Shown: positions 1 to 10,408 of the stretch, piece by piece | Numbering within the stretch: position 1 is the stretch's first letter | Layout: each line of letters starts with the position of its first letter | DNA from: Methylomonas sp. | GTDB taxonomy: Bacteria > Pseudomonadota > Gammaproteobacteria > Methylococcales > Methylomonadaceae | Direction: 5' to 3' | Assembly: GCA_002929135.1 (NCBI GenBank) | Contig: PESC01000047.1 | Location: forward strand, 1 to 61,832 | Length of the DNA: 61,832 nucleotides | Position numbers and translations under genes: made by a program | Notes under the pieces: generated by a model | Databases searched by the model: none | What the model was told of the DNA's origin: nothing | The model's input: only the letters and a program-made list of their open reading frames with translations

Positions 1-495
1 AAGTGGCCCCATCAGCTTGAACAAAAAATCGATGATTTAAAGTGAAATCCCTGCCATGGTTTAGGCGGCCAATTTAAGGGTTAGCAAGCCATCGTTATAC
101 ACCTGATGCGGCGTTTTTCGGTTCAAGCTGGAATGGGGACGCTCGTGGTTGTACCACTGGAAATAATCCAGAATTGAAGCCCTCGCTTGGCCGACGGAAT
201 CGTAGGCATGCAGGTAAACCCGTTCGTACTTGACGGATCGCCACAGCCGTTCGACGAAGACATTATCCCGCCAGGCGCCGCGACCGTCCATGCTGAACTG
301 GCAACCCTGGCTCTTCACGGCATCGACAAAGGCCTTGGCGGTAAACTGGCTGCCTTGGTCGGTATTGACGATCTGGGGCCTGCCGTAGCGCTTGAAAGCC
401 TGCTCCAGCACGTCCACGGCATGACAGGCTTCCAGGGTGATCGCGACTTTGGCGGCCAGGACTTTGCGCGTGGCCCAGTCAACCACCGCTGTCAG
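1..495 (-). mobile_element. Truncated IS3-family insertion sequence
   Basis: The 3' part of an IS3-family element, read on the minus strand. It holds the catalytic C-terminal half of the transposase and about 60 bases beyond its stop, where the terminal inverted repeat should lie (probably near AGTGGCCCCATCAGC, not verified). The other end is missing: transposase homology stops abruptly near position 495, where a recombinase fragment on the opposite strand begins. No second inverted repeat or orfA is visible, so the element is a dead remnant rather than a clean insertion. Confidence 0.7.
61..495 (-). pseudogene. IS3-family transposase OrfB, C-terminal fragment
   Basis: Encodes about 145 residues of an rve-type DDE integrase core, which would cut and join DNA during IS3 transposition. 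The three acidic residues are visible: D in VVDWATR, D in NTDQGSQFT and E in FVERLWRSVKYE, followed by the family hallmark YNHERPHSSLNRKTP. Full-length OrfB is about 270-300 residues, so the N-terminal half is gone, as is any orfA. The coding sequence merges directly into unrelated DNA at about 495, so no functional start exists. Family assignment is firm; the IS3 subgroup is not determined. Confidence 0.85.
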
Positions 496-974
496 TGCAG
501 GTGCCGGAGCTTTGCACCAGCATCTTCATTACCCCAGGTCGAAAAAGAGCCTATGCGGATGGCGAGTGGCCGGGAGAAAAGAATAAGGAAGACCAATTGG
601 TGGTGTTGAACTCGACGGCGAAAGTCATTATCGAAACGCAACGACAGAATCCCCAAGTGGATTGTCCTTATGTTTTTCCCTACCGTGGTAAACGCGTTAG
701 CCGCCTGCACAACTCGGCCTGGAAGAAGGCTTGGCGAAAAGCAGGCTTACCGGTTTGTGATGAGTACACGCGAGGTCCGCATAATCTCAAGCATACGTTT
801 GGTCATAGACTAAGGGTTGCTGGGGTTTCGCTGGAAACACGCAAGAAGTTGCTGCATCACACCAATGGCGATATCACGACGCATTATTCGCCAGCGAGTG
901 TGGCAGAACTGCTGGAAGCGGTTGAAAAGATCGTCAACCTGAAGCCGGTGTCGATCTTGAGACGGGTGATTTAA
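495..974 (+). pseudogene. Tyrosine recombinase (phage integrase family), 5'-truncated
   Basis: About 159 residues of the C-terminal catalytic domain of a tyrosine recombinase. Recognisable parts are the beta region VPELCTSIFITPGRKR, the HxxR-box region GPHNLKHTFGHRLRVAG, the later LLHHTNGDITTHYS with the conserved His, and the nucleophilic Tyr. The N-terminal domain and the first catalytic Arg box are missing because the open frame starts at the junction with the IS3 remnant. The box-II position that is normally Arg (HDLRHTFG in relatives) is Lys here. Truncation plus loss of a catalytic Arg make this almost certainly inactive. The GTG at 495 is only the first possible start. Confidence 0.75.
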
Positions 975-1024
975 GTGAAGCTTGTAAAAGTTACCACAAA
1001 AATTACCCAGCAAACGTCAGGCAT

Positions 1025-1059
1025 AAAAAAACCACTTACCCAGATAAGGTTAAGTGGTT
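1025..1059 (-). terminator. Rho-independent terminator of tRNA-Lys
   Basis: Perfect 9-bp stem AACCACTTA / TAAGTGGTT (1030-1038 with 1051-1059) and a 12-base loop. On the minus strand it is followed by a run of Ts, directly downstream of the tRNA-Lys gene. On the plus strand the stem is followed by GATTTTTC, so it could also stop transcripts from the recombinase remnant. Confidence 0.8.
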
Positions 1060-1077
1060 GATTTTTCTAGCGTTTGA

Positions 1078-1153
1078 TGGTGGGTCGTGTGCGATTCGAA
1101 CGCACGACCATCGCATTAAAAGTGCGGTGCTCTACCGACTGAGCTAACGACCC
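1078..1153 (-). tRNA. tRNA-Lys (anticodon TTT)
   Basis: A 76-base cloverleaf on the minus strand. The acceptor stem is GGGTCGT pairing with ACGACCC and an encoded CCA follows. The D-loop AGCTCAGTCGGTAGAGC, an anticodon loop CTTTTAA with anticodon TTT (1118-1120) and the T-loop GTTCGAATC are all canonical. It lies between two mobile-element remnants. tRNA genes are common integration targets for tyrosine recombinases, but no duplicated 3' end (att repeat) is visible here. Confidence 0.97.
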
Positions 1154-1323
1154 TTCTTATCTGACCGAATTATACAGATTTATTTTTCTAATGCAATGAC
1201 CAGGACAATCGTATGAACAACAGCCTCGATGACCCATGAAATTGTCGTTCACGATCAATGGGTTGCAATGTGACCATTCACAGCACCTGATTTGTGCAAT
1301 TTTCTGTCTTTTTGGGGTGGCTC

Positions 1324-1461
1324 ATGGAGACGGAAAGCAAACTGCGATTGACGGACGTATTCGTATCGATCACCGACCCGAGACAGGCGGGTAAGGTCGA
1401 ACACGATCTGGTGGAACTGCTGGTGGTGGCGGTCAATGCGGTATTGGTTGGCGCGCGGGAA
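1324..1461 (+). pseudogene. ISAs1-family transposase, N-terminal fragment
   Basis: About 45 residues beginning METESKLRLTDVFVSITDPR and continuing QAGKVEHDLVELLVVAVNAV. This matches the start of ISAs1-family transposases (the DDE_Tnp_1-associated domain, consensus DPR..GKVRHPLVELL..AV.AV.AGA). Homology stops near 1460, just before the 3' end of waaA on the other strand, and the catalytic domain is absent. A decayed element abutting the waaA stop codon. Confidence 0.7.
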
Positions 1462-1474
1462 AAAGACAGAATCC

Positions 1475-2764
1475 TTAGATGTTGCCGATCCTGTTCTGTG
1501 ATTGGATGTAGGGCGCAATTACTGCCATCGTGCGTTCGACGGCACCCTGGTTGTCCTTGACGTAATTCAAGGCGTTATCAACCATCTGCTTTCTGTAAAC
1601 GGCGTCTTGATGGAGCTGGATCATGGCATGGCGTAGCTCGACCTGAGTCGCTGCCTGAATGGCACCGCCTCTGTGAAGTAGCTGATCGGCAATGTCCTGA
1701 AAGTTGAACATGAATGGCCCAAACAGGATGGGTACCTCGACCATGGCGGCTTCGATGACGTTGTGGCCACCCACAGCAACTAGGCTGCCGCCAACGAAAG
1801 CCACATCGGCTGCTTTGTAGAGCATTTTCAATTCGCCCATCGTATCGGCAAGATAGACGTCGGTTTCCGGCAATACACAGTCGCCCTGGCTGCGCACGGC
1901 AACTTTCAACCCCTGGGCTGCGCACAGCAGTCTGACAGTGTTGAAACGCTCAGGATGACGGGGTGCGATGACGACCAACAAATTAGTAATGACTGGCCTT
2001 AAATCGGTAGCGACACGAAGCAGGTGTTCTTCTTCGCCGTCGTGGGTGCTGGCCAGTATCCACACCCAGCGGTTTTCAAATAACGTGCGTTTCAAATGCA
2101 GGCCAGCGTTCACCATGGCCTGATCGACAGTCATGTCGAACTTTATATTGCCAAGCGCCAGCACTTTATGGGCTTCTGCGCCGATGGCGATGAAGCGCCG
2201 CCTGTCATCGTCGGTTTGGGCGCAGATGGTGTTGATGCATTGCAGGGCAGGTCGAGTCAGTGCAGCAATCGATTGGTAGGATTTTGCCGAGCGCCCGGAC
2301 AGCCTGGCATTGACGATAACGATGGGGATCGATCTTCGATGACACGCCGCGAATAAATTCGGCCACAGTTCCTTTTCCAGTACGATGGCCAATACCGGGC
2401 GAAAGCAGCGCAGGAAGCGGCTCACGACCCAGGGAATGTCGTAGGGCAAATAAACATGAAGCACCTGGCTGCCAAAAACCCGGTTGACACGGGCAGACGC
2501 CGTAGGAGTTGTTGTTGTAATCAATACGGCTGAGTCTGAAAACTGGTTCAGGCAACGCGTAATCAGAGGCAGCGCCGCTTCGAACTCACCGACCGAGACG
2601 GTGTGAAACCAGATGACGGGTATGTGGATGTTTTGTTCGGGATAAAAACCCAGGCGCTCCTGCCAGCGTAGCCTGTAAGCAGGCGCCTTGAAGCCCCGCC
2701 AATACAATCGGGCCAAAACGACGGGAATGGCCAGACAGAACAATGCCGAGTAAAAAAATCGCAT
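1475..2764 (-). CDS. waaA: 3-deoxy-D-manno-octulosonic acid (Kdo) transferase
   Basis: Transfers one or more Kdo sugars from CMP-Kdo to lipid IVA at the inner membrane, the first step of LPS core assembly. The 429 residues fit the family (about 425). An N-terminal membrane anchor (MRFFYSALFCLAIPVVL) is followed by the RWQERLGFYP and HTVSVGEFEAALPL motifs with the catalytic Glu of the GT-B N-domain. The C-terminal half carries the nucleotide-sugar signature GGSLVAVGGHNVIEAA. I place the start at the ATG at 2764; a TTG two codons upstream is less likely. The gene is monocistronic here and its stop abuts an ISAs1 remnant. Confidence 0.95.
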   Translation of the reverse strand: MRFFYSALFCLAIPVVLARLYWRGFKAPAYRLRWQERLGFYPEQNIHIPVIWFHTVSVGEFEAALPLITRCLNQFSDSAVLITTTTPTASARVNRVFGSQVLHVYLPYDIPWVVSRFLRCFRPVLAIVLEKELWPNLFAACHRRSIPIVIVNARLSGRSAKSYQSIAALTRPALQCINTICAQTDDDRRRFIAIGAEAHKVLALGNIKFDMTVDQAMVNAGLHLKRTLFENRWVWILASTHDGEEEHLLRVATDLRPVITNLLVVIAPRHPERFNTVRLLCAAQGLKVAVRSQGDCVLPETDVYLADTMGELKMLYKAADVAFVGGSLVAVGGHNVIEAAMVEVPILFGPFMFNFQDIADQLLHRGGAIQAATQVELRHAMIQLHQDAVYRKQMVDNALNYVKDNQGAVERTMAVIAPYIQSQNRIGNI

Positions 2765-2817
2765 GAGCAATCAATATGTGATGGGGAAAACAGGGCGCAC
2801 CGCCGGGCGACAGGCAC

Positions 2818-2840
2818 AAAAAAGCGCCGGTAAGGCGCTT
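2818..2840 (-). terminator. Rho-independent terminator downstream of the DUF882 gene
   Basis: Stem AAGCGCC / GGCGCTT (2822-2828 with 2834-2840) with a 5-base loop and a T-run on the minus strand, 25 bases beyond the stop of the peptidase gene at 2865. Confidence 0.8.
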
Positions 2841-2864
2841 GTTGAATGTCGTGACGTTCAGACG

Positions 2865-3809
2865 TTACAGCGTCCAGGTTCTGAACGTGCCGCTATCCAG
2901 GTGAATGAAGTTCGATTCAGGGTAATAGCCCACACCACCCCGATGCATGGCAACCGCTGCACTGCGTATCCGGCGAATGTCGAGACGTTCGATACGAATA
3001 TCGACGGCGCGGCCATGCATGTGGAAACTGTTGTTGGCTACGCCCGAATGCTCTGCATGCAGCCGCGCATTGGTCAGTGGCGAGCGGTAACCGCAGATGA
3101 CATCGAAAGGCCGGTTCAGGCCCAGCATTTGTTTGAGATCGTGCAGCTGATCCAGCAATTCGGTGTCGATATCGTGAACATCGCCCGTCCGATAGTCTCT
3201 CAGCAAAAAGCTGATTTCATCGATAGCATCATTCAGATAACGACCTTTCTCGAAATAGGTCAGACTCAGTTTGTCGCCCGTGTGCGGATTTTGTATGGCC
3301 AGCGAACGGTGCGAGGTCAGGCGACCGTGGTCGGACAAAAACGGCGATTCACGCAACGGCTCGATTATCGTCCCCCGCTGGCTGGGCTGAATGATTCTGG
3401 TTTCGTGGGTGCGGTTCGCCGAGACGTGACTCGTGTGCTTATTGCCATGATAGACATCGCGGACTCGCGCGTTGGCGACATGCGATTGACTCTCAGCATG
3501 TCGCGTCGCATGTTTTGCCTGAACCGATGCCCGTGTAGTTTGCAACCGGTTTGCCTGCGCTTTACCGTTCCTGAAAACCGTCTTGGCAGATTGGTTTGCA
3601 GGCTGTTTTGGCAAACGAGCCGTAGTTTTTCTTGCCTGTAGCCGTGTGTTTTTGTCCGCTTTGACATTGGCACTTTTTGCAGCCTGAACTACGCCAGGCA
3701 CACCGATAGAAAGCGCTGCGCCGATGGCAAGACGACCAAAAAAACTGCGACGGGATAATTCCACGGTCCCATGCCCCGTGCTCTTTTTTTCTATGTTACG
3801 TCTGAACAT
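2865..3809 (-). CDS. Tat-exported DUF882 / M15-family murein endopeptidase (MepK/YcbK-like)
   Basis: A 314-residue exported protein. The N-terminus has a twin-arginine motif SRRSFFGRLAIG and a hydrophobic stretch ending in VQAAKSA, so folded export to the periplasm is expected. Residues roughly 45-150 are a Lys/Thr/Ala/Gln-rich low-complexity linker. Residues about 170-314 form the peptidase_M15_2 domain with metal-ligand motifs NSFHMHGRAVDIRI (around 262) and FIHLDSG (around 303). E. coli YcbK/MepK cleaves meso-DAP cross-links in peptidoglycan, and the same role is inferred. Typical members are about 180 residues, so the long basic linker is a local addition. A promoter and a terminator bracket it, suggesting a single-gene unit. 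Confidence 0.85.
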   Translation of the reverse strand: MFRRNIEKKSTGHGTVELSRRSFFGRLAIGAALSIGVPGVVQAAKSANVKADKNTRLQARKTTARLPKQPANQSAKTVFRNGKAQANRLQTTRASVQAKHATRHAESQSHVANARVRDVYHGNKHTSHVSANRTHETRIIQPSQRGTIIEPLRESPFLSDHGRLTSHRSLAIQNPHTGDKLSLTYFEKGRYLNDAIDEISFLLRDYRTGDVHDIDTELLDQLHDLKQMLGLNRPFDVICGYRSPLTNARLHAEHSGVANNSFHMHGRAVDIRIERLDIRRIRSAAVAMHRGGVGYYPESNFIHLDSGTFRTWTL

Positions 3810-3895
3810 CCATAAACTCCCAATTCTGCACCCGAACAGTCATTCGGGTAGTCATTGATTCCGAAAGTGGAATAACCCAAAAGGGCAGGTTGGTC

Positions 3896-3925
3896 ATTAT
3901 AGGTGTTGTTACCTTTTTGTAACAA
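3896..3925 (-). promoter_or_regulatory. Predicted sigma70-type promoter for the DUF882 gene
   Basis: On the minus strand, TTGTTA (3920-3925), 18 bases, then a consensus TATAAT (3896-3901), about 85 bases upstream of the start at 3809. An inverted repeat GTTGTTAC / GTAACAAC covers the -35 and spacer and may be an operator. It lies in the gap downstream of guaA. Confidence 0.45.
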
Positions 3926-3964
3926 CCGTTGCAAGCCGATATTGTTGAGCCAACGTAGCGATTA

Positions 3965-5554
3965 TCATTCCCACTCTATCGTTGCCGGTGGCTTGCCGGA
4001 AATATCGTAAGTCACCCGTGAGATGCCTGGCACTTCGTTGATGATGCGCCGCGCGACCCGATCCAGAAAGTCGTAAGGCAGGTGCGCCCAGCGGGCGGTC
4101 ATGAAGTCCAGGGTTTCGACAGCGCGTAATGCCACGACGTAGTCGTATTTGCGGCCATCGCCCATGACGCCGACCGATTTGACCGGCAGGAATACCGCGA
4201 AAGCCTGACTGACCTTGTCGTACAGATCGTGCTGTCGCAGCTCTTCGATGAAAATGGCGTCGGCGCGGCGCAGCAAGTCGGCGTAGGTTTTTTTGACTTC
4301 ACCCAGGATGCGCACACCCAGGCCGGGGCCGGGGAACGGGTGGCGACGGATCATATCGGCGGGCAGTCCCAGTTGCAGGCCGAGCTGGCGCACCTCGTCC
4401 TTGAACAGTTCGCGCAGGGGTTCTATCAGCTTCAGTTTCATGTGTTCCGGCAGGCCACCGACATTGTGGTGCGATTTGATCAAATGCGCCTTGCCGCTTT
4501 TGGCACCGGCCGATTCGATGACATCGGGGTAGATCGTACCCTGGGCCAGCCATTTTGCATCGGTGAGCTTACTGGCTTCTTCGTCGAAAATCTCGATGAA
4601 CAGCTTGCCGATGATCTTGCGCTTTTGTTCCGGATCGCGGATGCCGGACAACGCCGTCATGTAGCGGGCTTCGGCATCGACGCGAATGACTTTGACACCC
4701 ATGTGCCGTGCGAACATGGCCATGACCTGATCGCCTTCATGCAGGCGCAGCAGGCCGGTATCGACGAAGACGCAGGTCAGTTGCGAAGCGATGGCCCGGT
4801 GCAGCAGCGCCGCAACCACCGAGGAATCGACGCCGCCGGACAGGCCGAGTATCACCTGTTCACCGCCGACTTTTTCGCGAACGGTTTGGATGCTGTCTTC
4901 GATGATGTTGCTGGCGTTCCACAAAGCCTGGCAGCCGCAGATGTCCAGCGCGAAGCGAGTGAGGATGCGGCCACCCTGCCGGGTGTGAGTGACTTCCGGG
5001 TGGAATTGCAGGGCGTAGAGGTTTTTGTCTTCGTTAGCGATACCGGCAATCGGTGCGCCGTCGGAACTGGCAATCCGCTTGAAACCGGTTGGCAGTTCGA
5101 CCACGCGGTCGCCGTGACTCATCCAGACATCGAGCAAACCGTGGCCTTCCGGCGAGACGTGATCTTCGATGTCTTTCAGCAATGCGGAATGGCCATGGGC
5201 GCGAACCTGGGCGTAACCGAATTCGCGATGTTCGGATGATTCGACCTTGCCGCCCAGTTGTTCGGTCATGGTTTGCATGCCGTAACAAATGCCCAGTACC
5301 GGTACGCCGAGTTCGAACACGACGCGGGGTGCGCGTGGCGTATCGCTACGGGTTACCGATTCCGGGCCGCCGGACAGGATGATGCCTTTGGCGCCGAAGC
5401 CTTTAATGTCATCGTCGCGGCTGTCGCAGGCGTAAATTTCGCAATAAACGCCGATTTCTCGAATACGGCGGGCAATCAACTGGGTGTATTGCGAGCCGAA
5501 ATCGAGAATCAGAAGTTTGTCGGAATGGATGTTGGTGGCGCTGGTTGGCGTCAT
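3965..5554 (-). CDS. guaA: GMP synthase (glutamine-hydrolysing)
   Basis: Converts XMP, glutamine and ATP to GMP, the last step of de novo GMP synthesis in the cytoplasm. The 529 residues show the class I amidotransferase domain ([17 protein letters not shown] at the start, nucleophile Cys in GICYGMQTM, and [10 protein letters not shown]). The ATP-pyrophosphatase loop [19 protein letters not shown] and the C-terminal dimerisation domain ending [10 protein letters not shown] follow. It is the third gene of a minus-strand group guaB, methyltransferase, guaA, only 27 bases behind the methyltransferase stop, so co-transcription is likely. Confidence 0.97.
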   Translation of the reverse strand: MTPTSATNIHSDKLLILDFGSQYTQLIARRIREIGVYCEIYACDSRDDDIKGFGAKGIILSGGPESVTRSDTPRAPRVVFELGVPVLGICYGMQTMTEQLGGKVESSEHREFGYAQVRAHGHSALLKDIEDHVSPEGHGLLDVWMSHGDRVVELPTGFKRIASSDGAPIAGIANEDKNLYALQFHPEVTHTRQGGRILTRFALDICGCQALWNASNIIEDSIQTVREKVGGEQVILGLSGGVDSSVVAALLHRAIASQLTCVFVDTGLLRLHEGDQVMAMFARHMGVKVIRVDAEARYMTALSGIRDPEQKRKIIGKLFIEIFDEEASKLTDAKWLAQGTIYPDVIESAGAKSGKAHLIKSHHNVGGLPEHMKLKLIEPLRELFKDEVRQLGLQLGLPADMIRRHPFPGPGLGVRILGEVKKTYADLLRRADAIFIEELRQHDLYDKVSQAFAVFLPVKSVGVMGDGRKYDYVVALRAVETLDFMTARWAHLPYDFLDRVARRIINEVPGISRVTYDISGKPPATIEWE

Positions 5555-5581
5555 GCGAAAACTCGGGGTTGATGAAAAAAA

Positions 5582-6547
5582 TCAGCTTTGCTGGACGGAC
5601 TGATACAGCGCATCGAGCAAGGTACGATTGTTGGTGTAGCGCTTGATCGTCAGCCGTTCCTGAATGGAACGAAACTGGCGGCGGATGAAGCGTAAATAGG
5701 GTGTAACCGAACAATAATGCTTGCCATGGCTATGCGAACGCAAAATGCCGCTGATTTTGTCGGCATTGTCGGGAATGGCCAAATTCAGATGCGGGCTCGG
5801 ATTTGCGGCTTTCCTGAAAAACACCGTGACGTTGCCCTGATCGTCCGAAAACTGGTGCTGCTCGGCCCGCAATCCGGCTTTTTCACCCATCTTGCTCAAA
5901 CTGGCGAAATTGAAGTTGAACAAATGCGCCTCGTGGAAGGTGCTGTGCGGCGACTGGCAAGTGGCTTCGGCATTGGGTACCTCAACGACCAGACAGCCAT
6001 CGGGTTTCAGAAAACCGGCCAGTTTCTGCAAAACCAATGACGGATTTTCGGTGTGCTCCAACACATGCCAGATGGTGATGACGTCGAAACTGTCATTATC
6101 GAATACGGCATCCTGAATGAAGCCGGTTTGCAGATTCAAGCCGTATTGATTGCGGGAGTATTCGGCATACGCCGTGTTGGGTTCTATGCCGTGCATGTCA
6201 TGACCCAGCGACTGAATCAGGTAAGCGAATTCGCCGCCGCCTGTTCCCACATCGAGAAAACGACAGGGCTGCGCCAGCAAGTGCTTGATTTTATCGTGGC
6301 GTTCCAGTGCCACTTTGCCAGCGCGCAGAGCATGCCTGGGCTTGGGCGTGTAGCTGTTCTTGTAAGCCAGACGGTAGTCGTCCTGATAAAACTGCCGAGG
6401 ATCATGCGGGAACGGGTCACTCCAGATCAGGCCGCATTGCGTGCAGATCACGGTTTGCAGAGTGCCGCCGTTACGGCTTTGATTGGAGAGCAAGTCGACG
6501 TGCTGATTGCCACAGAGGTTGCAAGGCATGGATGAAGTCAAAGACAT
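5582..6547 (-). CDS. Class I SAM-dependent methyltransferase with N-terminal zinc-ribbon cysteines
   Basis: A 321-residue protein. Two CxxC pairs (C9/C12 and C35/C38) suggest a small zinc ribbon, and SAM motif I (FLDVGTGGGEF, about 97-107) is followed by FDVITIWHVLEHTENP and a hydrophobic KPDGCLVVEVPN strand. This matches the Methyltransf_23/13 type found among sugar and small-molecule C-methyltransferases with a zinc-binding N-terminus. The substrate cannot be told from sequence. It sits between guaB (18 bases upstream) and guaA (27 bases downstream) on the same strand. No guanine-related function is implied by the domain itself. Confidence 0.75.
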   Translation of the reverse strand: MSLTSSMPCNLCGNQHVDLLSNQSRNGGTLQTVICTQCGLIWSDPFPHDPRQFYQDDYRLAYKNSYTPKPRHALRAGKVALERHDKIKHLLAQPCRFLDVGTGGGEFAYLIQSLGHDMHGIEPNTAYAEYSRNQYGLNLQTGFIQDAVFDNDSFDVITIWHVLEHTENPSLVLQKLAGFLKPDGCLVVEVPNAEATCQSPHSTFHEAHLFNFNFASLSKMGEKAGLRAEQHQFSDDQGNVTVFFRKAANPSPHLNLAIPDNADKISGILRSHSHGKHYCSVTPYLRFIRRQFRSIQERLTIKRYTNNRTLLDALYQSVQQS

Positions 6548-6565
6548 GTTCAGCGTTACCTGGAT

Positions 6566-8077
<1,512 letters not shown>

Positions 8078-8149
8078 TTAAGCACTGTCGCGACAAAAGC
8101 CGGTCTTGCCGTCATCCTCACTCCCGGCAGAAGAGTGTGCTGTTATTTT

Positions 8150-9178
8150 TCAGCCCGATACTTCCGGCACGCTGCGCAATATCTCGCCGATCAACGCCGG
8201 GCCGCGATAGATCAAGCCGCTGTAAATCTGCACCAGGCTGGCACCGGCCGCCAGCTTTTCCTGAGCATCGTCCGCGCACAGTATGCCGCCGACGGCGATG
8301 ATGGGCAGGCGGTCATTCAGCTCGGTGGCCAACTGCTTGACGATCCGTGTCGACGCGGCTTTCACCGGCGCACCGCTCAAGCCGCCAGCTTCCTGGCCTA
8401 GCGGGTGACCCTGCACCTGGTCGCGAGTGAGGGTGGTGTTGGTGGCAATCACGCCGTCCATACCGAAATCGATCAGCAGGCTGGCGATATGACGCACCTC
8501 GTCTTCAGTCAAATCCGGCGCGATTTTCACCACGATCGGCGTGTACTTGCCGTGCTGCTTTGCCAATGCCGATTGTTCCTGCTTCAGCGCCTCCAGCAGG
8601 CGGCGGATGTCGTCGCCCTGTTGTAACTGCCGCAGGTTTTTGGTGTTGGGCGATGAAATGTTGATGGTGACGTAACTGGCGGCGGCATAGCTTTTGCGCA
8701 GGCCGATCAGATAATCGTCAGCGGCATTTTCCAGCGGCGTATCGGCATTTTTGCCGATATTGATGCCCAGCACACCGCGATACCGGCAATGCTCGACCTG
8801 CTTGAGCAAATGGTCGATGCCCAGATTATTGAAGCCCATGCGGTTGATGATGGCCTGATGCTCAGGCAAACGAAACAGCCGGGGCTTGGGATTGCCGGGT
8901 TGCGGGCGCGGGGTGACGGTGCCGATTTCGATGAAACCGAAACCCAGCGCCGCCAACGCGTCGATATGGTCGCCATTCTTGTCCAGACCGGCAGCCAGCC
9001 CCAGCGGATTGTCGAAAGTCAGCCCCATGAGCTTGACCGGCTTTTCGATACGGGCAGCACCCAGCAGGCCCGCGAGCCTGGTTTCTACAGTCAGATCGAG
9101 TAGTTTGAGCGTCAGCTCGTGTGCGGTTTCGGCGTCCAGTTGAAACAACAGCGGGCGAAGCAAGGCGTAGGCATTCAT
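8150..9178 (-). CDS. pyrD: Dihydroorotate dehydrogenase (quinone), class 2
   Basis: Oxidises dihydroorotate to orotate in pyrimidine synthesis, passing electrons to membrane quinones. The 342 residues include the class 2 N-terminal helical extension ([22 protein letters not shown]). The FMN barrel shows [34 protein letters not shown] and [14 protein letters not shown], with [16 protein letters not shown] and the C-terminal [21 protein letters not shown]. The catalytic base is expected to be the Ser in NISSPN. It starts 6 bases after the thiO stop, so the two are probably co-transcribed. Confidence 0.97.
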   Translation of the reverse strand: MNAYALLRPLLFQLDAETAHELTLKLLDLTVETRLAGLLGAARIEKPVKLMGLTFDNPLGLAAGLDKNGDHIDALAALGFGFIEIGTVTPRPQPGNPKPRLFRLPEHQAIINRMGFNNLGIDHLLKQVEHCRYRGVLGINIGKNADTPLENAADDYLIGLRKSYAAASYVTINISSPNTKNLRQLQQGDDIRRLLEALKQEQSALAKQHGKYTPIVVKIAPDLTEDEVRHIASLLIDFGMDGVIATNTTLTRDQVQGHPLGQEAGGLSGAPVKAASTRIVKQLATELNDRLPIIAVGGILCADDAQEKLAAGASLVQIYSGLIYRGPALIGEILRSVPEVSG

Positions 9179-9184
9179 GGCGAT

Positions 9185-10294
9185 TCAAACCTGATCTATG
9201 GATTTGAGAGAGGTGGCATAAGGGGCTGGATCGAGCAGCGGCGGGCGTTTCAGGATCAGATCGGCCAGCAGCCGGGCCGATGCTGGCCCCATGACCAAGC
9301 CATTGCGGAAATGGCCGACGTTGACGCTCAGGTTGTCGAAATCCGGGTGAAAGCCGATCGACGGTATGCCCTGCGGTGAGCCGGGGCGAAGTCCGGCCCA
9401 GTGATGACTGATCGGGTAATGCTGCAATGCGGGCAGCAGCCGGGTGGCAAAGTGTTCCAGATGCTGGCGGATGTCGGTGGTGGTGCGCTTGTCGAAGCCG
9501 GTATGCTCAACCGAGCTACCGGCCAGGATTTTGCCATCGCGGCGGGGGATCAGGTAATGGGCGCCGTCGAGCACCATGCAGGCCAGCGTATCCGGTTCGG
9601 CATCGAACAGCAGCATCTGGCCGCGCACCGGCGCGACGGCGGGCGCCCATGGGCTGCCGGGCAGGCAGTGCTGCAATACCGGTGCCGTCCAGGCACCGGC
9701 ACAAACGATCAGATGGCTAAACACATAACGCTGGCTGGTCGTGTTCAAGGCCGTGATCTGGCGGCCCTGGGTTTCCAGACCGATGAGGTTGCAGTGTTCG
9801 ATTAGGTTGACGCCACGCTGGCGCAGAAAGGCTTGCAGGGATTTTAGCAAACGGGGGTTGCGCGCCTGTGCCACCTCTGGCAGCCAAAGCGGGTGGTCAT
9901 AGTCGGTATCGAATGATGCCAGCAGGCTGGGTGGCGGAGTGGAATGCTCGATGTCGTGTTCGCGGCACCAGCGTCGCGCCGTATCGTGGTCGGGATTCTT
10001 GCAGATCAACATGCCGCATGGCTGCCATTCCGGGTCGATACCGGTGGCGTCGTGCAATTCGCGGCTGAGATTGGGGTAACTGGCCAGGCTGGCCATCACC
10101 AATGTCGAAATGGCCTCGGGCTGACGCCAGGGGTAGATCGGTAGCAGAATGCCGCCGCCCGCCCAGGATGATTCCTGCCCGATCGCAGATTTTTCCAGTA
10201 TCGTCACGCTCAGCCCGGCCATGGCCAGCTCGCGCGCGGTGAGCAGGCCGCTGATGCCGCCACCGACGATCAAACTATCGCAATACTGGGTCAT
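9185..10294 (-). CDS. thiO: Glycine oxidase ThiO (FAD-dependent)
   Basis: An FAD amine oxidase of the DAAO family, 369 residues. The N-terminal dinucleotide fold is clear (SLIVGGGISGLLTARELA, then a Glu-ending strand VTILEK). ESSWAGGGILLPIYPWRQPEA and the C-terminal GLRPGSPQGIPSIG and VGHFRNGLVMGPASA signatures are those of ThiO, which oxidises glycine to iminoglycine for the thiazole ring of thiamine. No other thi genes are in the window, and no TPP riboswitch is seen upstream. It is followed closely by pyrD. Confidence 0.9.
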   Translation of the reverse strand: MTQYCDSLIVGGGISGLLTARELAMAGLSVTILEKSAIGQESSWAGGGILLPIYPWRQPEAISTLVMASLASYPNLSRELHDATGIDPEWQPCGMLICKNPDHDTARRWCREHDIEHSTPPPSLLASFDTDYDHPLWLPEVAQARNPRLLKSLQAFLRQRGVNLIEHCNLIGLETQGRQITALNTTSQRYVFSHLIVCAGAWTAPVLQHCLPGSPWAPAVAPVRGQMLLFDAEPDTLACMVLDGAHYLIPRRDGKILAGSSVEHTGFDKRTTTDIRQHLEHFATRLLPALQHYPISHHWAGLRPGSPQGIPSIGFHPDFDNLSVNVGHFRNGLVMGPASARLLADLILKRPPLLDPAPYATSLKSIDQV

Positions 10295-10408
10295 GACAGG
10301 TTATGGGGGGTGGCAAAAAAGCGGTGCAAGGTAACATGAAACGCCTGTGCCTTTGGGTTTTCCTCGTTCCCGTGCGTAGCAAAGGAACACATACCGCTCC
10401 GCCTTGAC

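Noticed and set aside
9119-10144. Several plus-strand frames of 66-134 codons across pyrD and thiO
   Set aside because: Shadows of the two conserved minus-strand genes.
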